Positions 9,428 to 19,552 of a stretch of 64,000 nt of DNA are shown here, piece by piece; within the stretch, counting starts at the first letter, position 1; the number at the start of each line of letters is the position of its first letter. The position numbers were made by a program, and so were the translations under genes. This DNA is from Mycolicibacterium sp. TY81 (GTDB lineage Bacteria; Actinomycetota; Actinomycetes; Mycobacteriales; Mycobacteriaceae), in NCBI RefSeq assembly GCF_018326285.1, contig NZ_AP023362.1, positions 372,001 to 436,000 on the forward strand, in the 5' to 3' direction. Below the pieces are notes generated by a model. The model worked only from the letters and a program-made list of their open reading frames with translations. It ran no database searches and was not told the origin of the DNA.

Positions 9428-10177
9428 CTAGTCGCGGACGGCGGCCAGGAGCCCGTCGCCCAGCGGGACCAGGACCGGGGTCAGCCGCTCGTCCTCGGCG
9501 ATGGCGCGGGTGGCCTCCCGCACGGCCGTCACGTCGCGGTCGTTGGCGGCGGCGTCGCCGGCACGGCCGCCGAGCGCGGCGCGGTGCACCACGATCACGC
9601 CGCCCGGTCGCAGCAGGCGGACGCCCTCGGTGACGAACTGCGGCTGGTCCACGGGCTCGCCGTCGATGAACACCAGGTCGTAGGACTCGTCGGCCAGCCG
9701 GGTGAGCACTTCCTGCGCGCGGCCCACGATCAGCCGGGTCCGCGACGGCCCGACACCCGCGGCGACGAACGCCTGCTTGGCCAGCCGCTGATGCTCGGGC
9801 TCGATGTCGATGGTGGTCAGCACGCCGTCTTCGCGCATGCCGGACAGCAGCCACAGTCCGCTGACGCCGGCCCCGGTGCCGACCTCGACGACGGCCTTGG
9901 CCGACGCGATCTTCGCCAGCACGCTCAGCAGTGCGCCGACCGCCGGGGTGACGGGGTTGGCCCCACTCTCCTCGGCCCGCTCCCGGGCCGCGGCGGTGAT
10001 GGGTTCTTCGGTGATGGACCGCTCGGCGTGCTTGACGATGGCCTCGGCCGTGCTCGCTTTGGGAGCGGCAGCAGCGATGGGCTGGGCCGGTGCCTGCGCG
10101 GGTGCCGCCGGGGCCGGCTGCGCCGGGTCAGGCTGGTTGCTACCGGCCGAAACCGTCGGGTCATCGGTGCTGGACAT
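9428..10177 (-). CDS. SAM-dependent O-methyltransferase (Rv1220c-like)
   Basis: 249 residues. The class I methyltransferase fold begins near residue 65: [21 protein letters not shown]-binding loop [15 protein letters not shown], acidic [12 protein letters not shown] and [12 protein letters not shown], as in the catechol/caffeoyl-CoA O-methyltransferase family. Substrate unknown. The first roughly 45 residues are a low-complexity Ala/Pro/Gln stretch that makes this protein longer than the M. tuberculosis one (about 215 residues). It is divergent from sigE, as in M. tuberculosis. Confidence 0.9.
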   Translation of the reverse strand: MSSTDDPTVSAGSNQPDPAQPAPAAPAQAPAQPIAAAAPKASTAEAIVKHAERSITEEPITAAARERAEESGANPVTPAVGALLSVLAKIASAKAVVEVGTGAGVSGLWLLSGMREDGVLTTIDIEPEHQRLAKQAFVAAGVGPSRTRLIVGRAQEVLTRLADESYDLVFIDGEPVDQPQFVTEGVRLLRPGGVIVVHRAALGGRAGDAAANDRDVTAVREATRAIAEDERLTPVLVPLGDGLLAAVRD

Positions 10178-10352
10178 GTGCGCAGCGTAACGAACGCCCA
10201 GCGTGCCGCCGCTCAGTACACGCGCAATACGGCCGCGCTCTCGGGCGGCGGCGGAGCAATCCTGAGCGGCGACGCGCCACGCCCGAGGCGCAAGGTTAAG
10301 TTTTGGCGAACATATAACGGGTATTCGCAGGTCATGGAGCCGACGCGGGGTT

Positions 10353-10369
10353 TCTCAGGAAAAGTTCAG
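10353..10369 (+). promoter_or_regulatory. Possible MprA-like direct repeats upstream of sigE
   Basis: TCTCAGGAAAAGTTCAG contains two CTCAG/TTCAG half-sites in the same direction. In M. tuberculosis the response regulator MprA acts on sigE through loosely conserved direct repeats of this kind. The match is weak and the site would lie inside the coding region if the longer sigE start at 10334 were used. Confidence 0.25.
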
Positions 10370-10414
10370 TTTGCTCATACATCAACCTCACCAGGGTGGG
10401 GAACCGTAATCGCC

Positions 10415-11248
10415 ATGCACGCGAGTGTGAACGATCTGCAAGCCGATTCCGGAGTCCGGCAGTCGCCGGACATCCGCGGGATCGGGAATATCGGACTCCA
10501 GGTACCGGTTTCTGCTGATGCGTCATGTGCCAACGACGCGGAAACTACGGAACTGGAGATTGCCACGACCGCCATGCCGGCCCCCACAAAGCTCGCCCCG
10601 ACCCACATGTCCCATGTCCCGGTCGCCGAAGCCGAAGTGGATTGGGCTGAAGTCAGCGACGAATTGACGGGCACCGCCGTCTTCGATGCCACCGGTGATG
10701 TGGCCACCATGCCGTCCTGGGACGAGCTGGTCCGCCAGCACGCCGACCGGGTGTACCGGCTGGCCTACCGCCTGTCGGGTAACCCGCAGGACGCCGAGGA
10801 CCTCACTCAGGAGACGTTCATCCGGGTGTTCCGCTCGGTGCAGAACTACCAGCCCGGCACCTTCGAAGGCTGGCTGCACCGCATCACGACCAACCTGTTC
10901 CTGGACATGGTCCGCCGCCGCACCCGCATCCGTATGGAGGCGCTGCCCGAGGACTACGACCGCGTGCCCGCCGATGACCCGAACCCCGAGGAGCTGTACC
11001 ACGACTCGCGGCTGGGACCGGACCTTCAGGCCGCGCTCGACTCGCTGCCGCCGGAGTTCCGCGCCGCCGTGGTGCTGTGTGACATCGAGGGTCTGTCGTA
11101 CGAGGAGATCGGCGCGACGCTCGACGTCAAGCTCGGCACCGTGCGCAGCCGTATCCACCGGGGCCGGCAGGCGCTGCGCGAGTACCTCGCCAGTCATCCG
11201 GGTGACTACTCCGAGGCGGCCGCGGCCATCTCCGCCAAGTCCGCCTGA
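10415..11248 (+). CDS. sigE: ECF RNA polymerase sigma factor SigE
   Basis: 277 residues from the ATG at 10415. Region 2 (about 100-170): [37 protein letters not shown] and [20 protein letters not shown]. Region 4 (about 210-265): [41 protein letters not shown] is split by helices 4.1/4.2. SigE controls the response to surface stress in mycobacteria. The N-terminal part is variable and the start is uncertain: ATG 10334 (304 residues) and ATG 10607 (213 residues, MSHVPVAE) are in frame. The last corresponds to the internal start of M. tuberculosis SigE, where several translation starts are known. rseA follows. Confidence 0.93.
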   Translation: MHASVNDLQADSGVRQSPDIRGIGNIGLQVPVSADASCANDAETTELEIATTAMPAPTKLAPTHMSHVPVAEAEVDWAEVSDELTGTAVFDATGDVATMPSWDELVRQHADRVYRLAYRLSGNPQDAEDLTQETFIRVFRSVQNYQPGTFEGWLHRITTNLFLDMVRRRTRIRMEALPEDYDRVPADDPNPEELYHDSRLGPDLQAALDSLPPEFRAAVVLCDIEGLSYEEIGATLDVKLGTVRSRIHRGRQALREYLASHPGDYSEAAAAISAKSA

Positions 11249-11335
11249 GCGTTGTGACGTATCCGTCCCAGGTTGTCGCGCTACATTCAGTAGTAACGGC
11301 AACACGGACGAAGGCGTGGCGCGGAGAGGAGCTCG

Positions 11336-11746
11336 GTGATGGTCGACCGGGGACAGTTGTTCCGTCGTGCGTTCTCCTGGCTACCCGCGCAGTTCGCCTC
11401 CCAGACTGACGGACCCGTCGGCCCACGCCGCTTCGGGTCGACGGAGCACCTGTCGATCGAGGCCATCGCCGCTTTCGTCGATGGTGAGCTGCAGATGGGT
11501 GCGCATCTGCGCGCCGCCCACCACCTGTCTCAGTGCCCGGATTGCGCCGCCGAGGTCGATGCCCAGGGCCAGGCCCGGAGCGCATTGCGCGATTCGTGCC
11601 CGATCATCGCGCCCACTGCGTTGCTGGGTGCGTTGGCGAACATCCCCAACGACACATCGATGCAGTTCGCGGAAATACAGACATCCGGAATCGATGACCA
11701 GGACTTTGCCGATCGGCCGCCGCGGGAACGTCGTCGGCGCCGGTAG
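11336..11746 (+). CDS. rseA: Anti-sigma-E factor RseA, zinc-binding
   Basis: 136 residues (135 from the ATG at 11339). Contains the zinc anti-sigma signature H-x3-C-x2-C in AAHHLSQCPDCA at about residues 60-72, preceded by STEHLSIEAIAAFVDGELQMGAHLRAA split over two helices. RseA holds SigE inactive and in M. tuberculosis is phosphorylated and degraded on surface stress. The C-terminal region after residue 100 is short and polar and lacks the long Gly-rich tail of the M. tuberculosis protein. GAGAGGAG at 11323-11330 is the ribosome site for either the GTG or the ATG. Confidence 0.93.
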   Translation: MMVDRGQLFRRAFSWLPAQFASQTDGPVGPRRFGSTEHLSIEAIAAFVDGELQMGAHLRAAHHLSQCPDCAAEVDAQGQARSALRDSCPIIAPTALLGALANIPNDTSMQFAEIQTSGIDDQDFADRPPRERRRRR

Positions 11747-11770
11747 GGTTGACCCTGAATTTTTGAGTGA

Positions 11771-13326
<1,556 letters not shown>

Positions 13327-13327
<1 letters not shown>

Positions 13328-13749
13328 TGTTCGGCAACATCGGATGGGGCGAGATGCTCGTGCTGGTCATCGCGGGCCTCGTGATCCTGGGCCCGGAGCG
13401 GTTGCCCGGCGCCATCCGGTGGACGGCCGGCAGCCTCAAGCAGGTGCGCGAGTACCTCAGCGGTGCGACCAGTCAGCTGCGTCAGGATCTCGGGCCGGAG
13501 TTCGAGGATCTGCGTCAGCCCCTCAGTGAGCTGCAGAAACTGCGCGGTATGACACCGCGCGCGGCGCTGACCAAGCATCTGCTCGACGGTGACGACTCGT
13601 TCCTCACCGGCGCCTTCGACACTCCCGCGCCGCCGGACCAGACCAAGCCGCTGACCACGCCCGAGGTCAACGGCATCCCGCCCACACCGGGCGCTCCGGG
13701 GGCGGCCCCGCAGTCGCAGACGCCGCAGTTCGACCCCGACGCGACCTGA
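13327..13749 (+). CDS. tatB: Sec-independent protein translocase subunit TatB
   Basis: 140 residues. [20 protein letters not shown] is the single N-terminal membrane helix with the conserved Glu (residue 8), followed by the [11 protein letters not shown] hinge and an amphipathic helix, then a Pro/Thr-rich disordered tail. It works with TatA and TatC to export folded proteins with twin-arginine signals. The start overlaps the htrA stop by one base (TGATG), so it is probably translated from the same message. The order sigE-rseA-htrA-tatB is as in M. tuberculosis. Confidence 0.95.
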
Positions 13750-13754
13750 CGCCG

Positions 13755-14462
13755 CTAGAGATTCAGGGCCTGCAGGCGCGCCGGGTCGCGGTAGCGATCG
13801 GCGTTCTCGGCGATCTCTGCTGCCGGCGGCAGGATTTCGTCCGCGGCGACGTAGACGCCGCCCGCGCGCAGTGAGTCGTCGAGCATCAACCAGATCCAGC
13901 GGGTCAGGTCGTCGACCAGCGCGTCCTGGGTGTCGCGCAGCGGTTGTTCGAGCCAGTGCCCCGCGGCGGTCTCGACGAGGCCGACGATGCCGTACGACAA
14001 CCGCTCGGCATCAGCTTTCACATCGAAGGCGGCCACGTACACCTTGAGGACCGCGGTCAGCAGGTTGGCGATGGTGATCTTGATGTCGGCGAACGCGTTG
14101 AAGCCCTCATCGATGGAGCATCGCTGCAGGTACCGGTACAGGTTCGGGTGTTGCGTCAGGAAGTGGACGTGCGCGCTCACGCCGGCCCTGACGATCTGCG
14201 CCATGCTGCCCTCGGGCCGCCACACCGGCGCGAGTTCGGCGGTGATCATCTCGCTGGTCCGGTGCGCGACCTCGCGTTGCAGGTCCGCGGCGTCGACGAA
14301 GTGCCGATAGAGCTTGGTCCGGCTGACGCCCACGTGCGCGGCGATCTGCTCGGTCGAGGTCTGGGGCCCGTGTTGCTCGATCACGACGAGGGCAGCGTCG
14401 ATGAACTCAGCGCGCCTGCGCTCGCGTTGGCCGGCCCAGCGACCGGTGGTGGCATCCGCCAT
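13755..14462 (-). CDS. TetR-family transcriptional regulator
   Basis: 235 residues. N-terminal helix-turn-helix: RAEFIDAALVVIEQHGPQTS, then IAAHVGVSRTKLYRHFVDAADL. The remainder is a helical ligand-binding domain with no recognisable ligand motif. It is divergent from the MpaB-type oxygenase / aldehyde dehydrogenase genes across 139 bases that contain a palindrome (14537-14553), the usual layout for a local repressor. It has no counterpart at this place in M. tuberculosis. Confidence 0.85.
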   Translation of the reverse strand: MADATTGRWAGQRERRRAEFIDAALVVIEQHGPQTSTEQIAAHVGVSRTKLYRHFVDAADLQREVAHRTSEMITAELAPVWRPEGSMAQIVRAGVSAHVHFLTQHPNLYRYLQRCSIDEGFNAFADIKITIANLLTAVLKVYVAAFDVKADAERLSYGIVGLVETAAGHWLEQPLRDTQDALVDDLTRWIWLMLDDSLRAGGVYVAADEILPPAAEIAENADRYRDPARLQALNL

Positions 14463-14536
14463 GGCTCCTTGTTTACCTCATGTACCTGCCCGGGAGTTAC
14501 CTGATGCAGCCAATCAGTGGGACTCTGGCTATCTAG

Positions 14537-14553
14537 TGGTACGTGCCGTACCA
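14537..14553. promoter_or_regulatory. Candidate operator of the divergent TetR regulator
   Basis: TGGTACGTGCCGTACCA has perfect 7-base arms (TGGTACG/CGTACCA) around TGC, and lies midway between the TetR start (14462) and the oxygenase start (14602). Directly downstream is TACCAAACCGC (14556-14566), an 11-mer that recurs at 39016-39026. Confidence 0.6.
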
Positions 14554-14601
14554 TCTACCAAACCGCGCCGTGGGCGCCTTCATGTTCAAAGGGGAACGAC
14601 G

Positions 14602-15687
14602 ATGGATGCTGTCGCCACTTTTCGCCGGGTCGCCGGTCTGCCGGTTGCGGACACGAAACTGACGCCCGCGGTCGACTACGGATTCTTCGGACCCGACTCG
14701 GTCACCTGGCGGGTGTGGAGCTACCCGACCTCGTTGCTGCTGGGCTTCGCCCGCGCCGTGACCATCGAGCACCTCGACCCGTACCTCGCCGCGGCGGTCG
14801 ATGCCAGTGGTCAGGTGTACGCCCGCACCCGGCTGCGCTACGACCGCACCATGCAGTACTTCGCCCTGGTGGCGTTCGGTGACGCCGAGGCGGTCCTGGA
14901 CGCCTCGGAGATTCTGGTCAAGATCCACGGCAAGGCCATCGGCACCGAGCCGATCACCGGCAAGCCGTTCGACGCCAACGACCCGTACTCGCAGCTGTGG
15001 ATCCACCTGACCGCGTGGCACTCGATCCTCTACACCTATGAAATGTTCGGGCCGGGCAAGCTGACCGAGGCCGAGGAACTGCAGTACTGGGAAGAGTGCG
15101 CGCGGGCCGCGGAGTTCCAGACCATCAACCCCGACGACGTGCCGCGCACGCGCGAGGGCATCCAGCAGTACTTCGAGCAGTACCGGCCGCAGATGGCCGG
15201 CTCCGAGGTGGCCCAGAACATGATGAACTACCTCGTCGACCTGGGCTATCACATCCTGCCCGAGCGAGTGCCGAGCTGGATGCGCCGCGTGTTCAACTGG
15301 CCGATGCGCCGGGCGATCATCGCGACCATGCCGAAGTGGATGCGCACCCTCGGCGGCATCCCGCAGAACTACTCCGACGACGTCATCGCCAAGCTCATCG
15401 CGCGGCCACTGCTGCGGGCGGTCGCGGGCATCCCGCGCCTGGAACTGGCGATCCTGGACTTCACCACCCCGCACACCACGCCGATCGTCGGTCCGACGCT
15501 GATGAAGATCCCGGCCCAGAACCCCGTCACCTACACGCCGGCCGAGGCCCGCGCGAAGTGGGGCCGGACCACGCCGTTCGAGCAGTATCAGGCGCTGCTG
15601 GCCAAGCGGGCACTCGGGCAGGGCCCCAAGCCGTACGAGCACAACCACAGCGACGCGCTGCTGGAATTCGAAGCACACGCCGGCTGA
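14602..15687 (+). CDS. MpaB/latex-clearing-protein-like oxygenase (DUF2236)
   Basis: 361 residues, no signal peptide. The DUF2236 family includes the haem-b oxygenase Lcp, which cleaves C=C bonds of polyisoprene. Residues matching the conserved core are visible: Arg79 and Thr83 in the RYDRT motif and His109 in KIHGKAIG, the latter in the position of the proximal haem ligand. DPYSQLWIHLTAWHS and a C-terminal helical part also fit. The role here is not known; the aldehyde dehydrogenase 41 bases downstream suggests the pair handles an aldehyde formed by oxidative cleavage. GGGGAACGAC precedes the ATG at a usable distance. Confidence 0.85.
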   Translation: MDAVATFRRVAGLPVADTKLTPAVDYGFFGPDSVTWRVWSYPTSLLLGFARAVTIEHLDPYLAAAVDASGQVYARTRLRYDRTMQYFALVAFGDAEAVLDASEILVKIHGKAIGTEPITGKPFDANDPYSQLWIHLTAWHSILYTYEMFGPGKLTEAEELQYWEECARAAEFQTINPDDVPRTREGIQQYFEQYRPQMAGSEVAQNMMNYLVDLGYHILPERVPSWMRRVFNWPMRRAIIATMPKWMRTLGGIPQNYSDDVIAKLIARPLLRAVAGIPRLELAILDFTTPHTTPIVGPTLMKIPAQNPVTYTPAEARAKWGRTTPFEQYQALLAKRALGQGPKPYEHNHSDALLEFEAHAG

Positions 15688-15728
15688 TTCCGGCCCATAC
15701 CGACCGCACCACCGGGAGAATTCAGCAT

Positions 15729-17420
15729 ATGACGGACATCGCGTACACGGCCCTGGTGGACCAGGCGCTGAATGAGCTCGCCGAAGGCGAGAAGGCTTGG
15801 GCGGCAACGCCACTGGCGCGCCGGCGGGAGATTCTCGACGACGTGCAGCAGTTGGCGGTGCAGCACGGCGCCGAGTGGGTCGAGGCCGCGATCCGGATCA
15901 AGCAACTGAATCCGGAGTCGCCGCTGGTCGGTGAGGAATGGATTTCCGGCCCGTACCCACTGGCGGCCGGGGCCGCCGCGCTGTCCGCGAGCCTGGCCAA
16001 GTTGGAGGCCGGCAAGAGCCCGCTGGACGGAGCCACCTTCGGCGCCGCAGCCGGCCGGACGACCGTGAATGTGTTGCCGCTCAACGTCTTCGACAAGCTC
16101 CTGCTGTCCGGATTCAGTGCCGAGGTGTGGCTGCAGCCGGGTGTCAGCCGCGACGAGGCGCTACGGACCGCCGGTCTGGCGCAGCGGGATCCCGGAAAGA
16201 CCAACGGAATCGGCGTCGTGCTCGGCGCCGGCAACATCACGTCGATCGCCCCGCTCGACACCGTCTACGAGCTGATCGCCAACAACCGCGTGGTGGCGCT
16301 CAAGCTCAACCCGGTCACCGATCCGATCCTGCCGGTGCTGACCAAGGTGCTGGCGCCGTTCATCGACCTCGGCGCGGTGCGGATTCTCACCGGTGGCGCC
16401 GACGTCGGCACCTACCTGGTGCAGCACGACGCGGTGGACCACGTGCACATGACGGGCAGTGCCCTGACGCACGACGCCATTGTCTTCGGCGTCGGCGAAG
16501 AGGGTGCCCGGCGCAAGGCCGCGGGCGAGCCGATCCTGCACAAGGACATCACCAGCGAGCTCGGCGGGGTGTCGCCGACCATCGTGGTGCCCGGCAAGTG
16601 GAGCAAGGCCGATATCGCGTTCCAGGCCAACCACATTGCCACCCAGCGGCTGCACAACAACGGCTACAACTGCGTGGCGTCGCAGGTCGTGGTGCTGTCC
16701 TCGAAGTGGGCGCAGCGCGATGAGTTCGTGGCGGCCCTGACCAAGGCCATCGCCGCCGCGCCCAACCGCGCCGCCTACTACCCGGGCTCCGACTCCCGCG
16801 TCGCCAGCGCCGAGGCCACGTATCCGAAGGCGCAACGCCTGGGCGACCGCGTGCTGGTCGTGGATCCCGAGGACCGCACCGCACTGCTCAACACCGAGTA
16901 CTTCTCGCCGGTGTACGGCGTCGTCGATCTCGACAGTGACGGTGTCGAGTTCGTCCGCGAGGCCACCCGCCTGGCCAACGAGGACTTCGTCGGCACCCTG
17001 GGCGTCAACATCGTCGCGGCGCCGGCCACCATCAAGGCGCTGGGCAAGGCGTTCGACGCCATGATCGAGACGCTGCACTACGGCACCGTGGCGGTCAACG
17101 CCTGGACCGGCGTCGGCTACCTGACGCCGCACGCCACCTGGGGCGCCTTCCCCGGCCACACGCTGAGCGACGTGCAGAGCGGAATCGGTGTGGTGCACAA
17201 CGGTTTCCTGCTCGAGAAGCCCGAGCGCACCGTGGTGCGGGGGCCGTTCCGCCCGTCGCCGCGCTCGCTGGTCGGGGGAGAACTCTCCATCTCGCCGAAG
17301 CCGCCGTGGTTCGTCAACAACCGCACGGCTGCCTCGACCGGACGGCTCCTCACGGCGTTCACGGGCAAGCCGAGCTGGGCCAAGCTGCCCGCGATCTTCG
17401 TCTCGGCGCTGCGGGGCTGA
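15729..17420 (+). CDS. Aldehyde dehydrogenase family protein
   Basis: 563 residues, longer than the common 480-500. Recognisable parts: cofactor-binding GAGNITSIAPLDTVYELIANN, the catalytic Glu in the ITSELGGVSP segment and the catalytic Cys in NNGYNCVASQ, and a C-terminal HATWGAFPGH. These identify the NAD(P)-dependent aldehyde dehydrogenase superfamily, oxidising an aldehyde to an acid; the subfamily is divergent and the substrate unknown. Likely co-transcribed with the MpaB-type gene 41 bases upstream. A strong hairpin terminator follows its stop. Confidence 0.85.
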   Translation: MTDIAYTALVDQALNELAEGEKAWAATPLARRREILDDVQQLAVQHGAEWVEAAIRIKQLNPESPLVGEEWISGPYPLAAGAAALSASLAKLEAGKSPLDGATFGAAAGRTTVNVLPLNVFDKLLLSGFSAEVWLQPGVSRDEALRTAGLAQRDPGKTNGIGVVLGAGNITSIAPLDTVYELIANNRVVALKLNPVTDPILPVLTKVLAPFIDLGAVRILTGGADVGTYLVQHDAVDHVHMTGSALTHDAIVFGVGEEGARRKAAGEPILHKDITSELGGVSPTIVVPGKWSKADIAFQANHIATQRLHNNGYNCVASQVVVLSSKWAQRDEFVAALTKAIAAAPNRAAYYPGSDSRVASAEATYPKAQRLGDRVLVVDPEDRTALLNTEYFSPVYGVVDLDSDGVEFVREATRLANEDFVGTLGVNIVAAPATIKALGKAFDAMIETLHYGTVAVNAWTGVGYLTPHATWGAFPGHTLSDVQSGIGVVHNGFLLEKPERTVVRGPFRPSPRSLVGGELSISPKPPWFVNNRTAASTGRLLTAFTGKPSWAKLPAIFVSALRG

Positions 17421-17445
17421 TGGGTTTCCCCAGGGGTCGTTGATC

Positions 17446-17486
17446 AAAAAGCCCGGTCTGTGGTCATGCCACAGGCCGGGCTTTTT
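17446..17486. terminator. Bidirectional intrinsic terminator after the aldehyde dehydrogenase gene
   Basis: AAAAAGCCCGGTCTGTGG pairs with CCACAGGCCGGGCTTTTT across TCATG, a long GC stem with an A-run before it and a T-run after it. It separates the oxygenase/dehydrogenase unit from the desaturase gene and is the clearest intrinsic terminator in the window. Confidence 0.92.
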
Positions 17487-17522
17487 CGTGAAGTGGTCGT
17501 CACCATCTGGTCATCGCACGCT

Positions 17523-17557
17523 AACCTACGGTACCGTAGGTTACGGTACCGTAGGTT
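17523..17557. promoter_or_regulatory. Tandem palindromic operator upstream of the desaturase
   Basis: AACCTACGGTACCGTAGGTT (17523-17542) is a perfect 20-base palindrome. Its right part, ACGGTACCGTAGGTT, is repeated immediately (17528-17542 and 17543-17557), so two copies of the palindromic core ACGGTACCGT lie 15 bases apart. The site ends 46 bases before the desaturase ATG. This is a strong candidate binding site for a TetR-type lipid regulator; MadR, which controls desA genes in mycobacteria, is one possibility I cannot confirm from memory. Confidence 0.75.
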
Positions 17558-17603
17558 CGTGAAGGTGTGGACCGACGCCGACCACCGATGAAGGGATTGA
17601 CCC

Positions 17604-18515
17604 ATGGATACCCAGGCCGCAGTGCTGTACGAACTGGAGCCCGTCGTCGCGCAGAACCTCGACCGGCACCTGAAGATGGCGAAGGAATGGTTCCCGCACG
17701 ACTACGTGCCGTGGAGCCGCGGGCGGGACTTCGCTTTCCTGGGCGGCGAGGACTGGCAGCCGGAGGACTCGCCGCTGGACCCGGTCGCCAAGACCGCCCT
17801 GACCGTCAACCTGCTGACCGAGGACAATCTGCCGTCATATCACCGTGAGATCGCCACCCGCTTCTCCCGCGACGGCGCCTGGGGCACCTGGATCGGGCAG
17901 TGGACGGCCGAGGAAGGTCGCCACAGCATCGCGCTGCGGGACTACCTGGTGGTCACTCGCGGCGTCGATCCCGTCGCCCTGGAACGACTGCGCATGGAGC
18001 ACACCGTCGCCGGCTACGACGCCGGGGACCGCAGCGCGTTGTCGGTGCTGGCCTATGTGTCGTTCCAGGAGTTGGCCACCCGCGTCTCGCACCGCAACAC
18101 CGGCCGGGCCTCGGGATGCCCACTGGCCGACCAGCTCCTGGCCCGGATCGCGGCCGACGAGAACCTGCACATGGTCTTCTACCGCAACCTGATGGCCGCG
18201 GCGCTCGACATCGCCCCGGACGACGCGATGGTCGCCATCCGCGACGAGGTCATCAACTTCGCCATGCCGGGTCTGGGCATGGCCGACTTCGCGAAGAACG
18301 CGCTCACCATCGCCAAGGCCGGCATCTACGACCTGCGCATCCACCACGACGACGTGCTGGTGCCGGTGCTGCGCTTCTGGAACGTCTTCGAGCGGGGCGA
18401 TTTCGGACCGGTCGGTGAGCGAGCGCGCGAGGAACTGATCGGGTTCCTGGGCATGCTCGACGAGCGCGCGCGGTTCTACGAGGAGAAGCGCAAACTGGCC
18501 GCCGTGGCGGGCTGA
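17604..18515 (+). CDS. Acyl-ACP desaturase, DesA1-like
   Basis: 303 residues, a soluble diiron desaturase that introduces a double bond into an acyl-ACP chain. Iron ligands fit the family: Glu73 in TEDNLPSYH, Glu104-x2-His107 in AEEGRH, Glu156 in SFQELATR and Glu186-x2-His189 in DENLHM. It resembles DesA1 (Rv0824c) more than DesA2 but is shorter and sits elsewhere, so it is probably an extra paralogue. GAAGGG upstream supports the ATG at 17604. It is isolated by the terminator upstream and is convergent with the KAS III gene, which ends 3 bases away. Confidence 0.9.
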   Translation: MDTQAAVLYELEPVVAQNLDRHLKMAKEWFPHDYVPWSRGRDFAFLGGEDWQPEDSPLDPVAKTALTVNLLTEDNLPSYHREIATRFSRDGAWGTWIGQWTAEEGRHSIALRDYLVVTRGVDPVALERLRMEHTVAGYDAGDRSALSVLAYVSFQELATRVSHRNTGRASGCPLADQLLARIAADENLHMVFYRNLMAAALDIAPDDAMVAIRDEVINFAMPGLGMADFAKNALTIAKAGIYDLRIHHDDVLVPVLRFWNVFERGDFGPVGERAREELIGFLGMLDERARFYEEKRKLAAVAG

Positions 18516-18518
18516 GTG

Positions 18519-19523
18519 CTACCCGGGGAGCCGGATCACCTGGGCGGCGTATGCCAGGCCCGCGCCGTACCCCAGCAGTAGCGCAACGCTGCCCGGCTTT
18601 GCCTCACCGGTGTCCAGCAGGGTGTACATCGCGAGCGGAATCGAGGCGGCCGACGTGTTGCCGGCATCCTGGATATCTTGGGCGACAACGGTTTCCGGGC
18701 TGAGTCCGAGCCCCTTGGTGAGCAGCTCGTTGATCCGGCCGTTGGCCTGATGGGGGATGAACACGTCGATGTCGTCGACCGTCAGGCCGGCAGCAGCGAT
18801 GGCGCGCTTGCCGACGTCGACCATCTGGAAGGCCGCCCATCGGAAGACGGTCTGGCCCTCCATGCGCAGGAAAGGCCTTGGGCCGGAGGGGTTCTCGGTG
18901 TAGTCGATCCAGCTGAGGTCCTGCACGATGGCACTGGACTGCTCGCCGTCGCTGCCGGCGACGGTCGGCCCGATGCCCTGCTCCTCGGTCGGTCCGACGA
19001 CCACCGCGGCGGCGCCGTCGGCGAAGATGAAGGCATTGCTGCGGTCGGTCATGTCGATGGCGTCGGACAGCTTCTCCGAGCCCACCACGAGGATGCGGCC
19101 CGCGCTACCGGATCGGATCATGTCGGCGGCCACGCCCAGCGAGTAACCGAATCCCGCACAGCCCGCGGCGATGTCGAACGCCGGAATGCCCTGTGCGCCA
19201 ATCTCTGTGGCGACCTGGGGACCGCACGGCGGGGTGTTGCGGAAGTTGGTGCTGGTGGCCACGATGACGGCGTCGATGTCCGAGCCGGACAGCTCCGCCG
19301 CGGCACAGGCCCGGCGCCCGGCCTCGCACGCCATCGTGACCGCGGACTCGTCGGCACCGGCGAATCGCCGGTTCTTGATACCGGTGCGGGAGTAGATCCA
19401 CTCGTCCGACGACTCGATGGTCTGACAGATCTCGTCGTTGGTGACGACGCGGCCCGGGCGGTAGGCCGCCACGCTCAGCAGGCCGACGTTCTGTGCGCCG
19501 CTGCGCGTATGGATATGTGTCAC
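18519..19523 (-). CDS. 3-oxoacyl-ACP synthase III (FabH-type)
   Basis: 334 residues, thiolase fold. The catalytic triad of KAS III enzymes is present: Cys122 in [10 protein letters not shown], His258 in [11 protein letters not shown] and Asn289 in DAGNTSAAS. Such enzymes join an acyl-CoA starter to malonyl-ACP. It is not the classical mycobacterial fabH (Rv0533c), to judge by position and by the N-terminal sequence [17 protein letters not shown]. Convergent with the desaturase gene and 29 bases upstream of mrp on the same strand; the accessory position suggests a special lipid or metabolite rather than bulk mycolate synthesis. Confidence 0.87.
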   Translation of the reverse strand: MTHIHTRSGAQNVGLLSVAAYRPGRVVTNDEICQTIESSDEWIYSRTGIKNRRFAGADESAVTMACEAGRRACAAAELSGSDIDAVIVATSTNFRNTPPCGPQVATEIGAQGIPAFDIAAGCAGFGYSLGVAADMIRSGSAGRILVVGSEKLSDAIDMTDRSNAFIFADGAAAVVVGPTEEQGIGPTVAGSDGEQSSAIVQDLSWIDYTENPSGPRPFLRMEGQTVFRWAAFQMVDVGKRAIAAAGLTVDDIDVFIPHQANGRINELLTKGLGLSPETVVAQDIQDAGNTSAASIPLAMYTLLDTGEAKPGSVALLLGYGAGLAYAAQVIRLPG

Positions 19524-19552
19524 TTGAGGTTTCCTGTCGGACGAGGGAGGGG

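Noticed and set aside
14463..14601. ATG at 14314/14517 as alternative starts for the MpaB-type gene or a separate gene
   Set aside because: These would overlap the TetR gene or its operator and yield sequence without family similarity; MDAVATFRRV at 14602 with a nearby ribosome site is better.
17446..17557. Hairpin and palindromes considered as one attachment site for a mobile element
   Set aside because: The first part is a standard terminator with A and T runs and the second a symmetrical operator; no integrase or tRNA is near.
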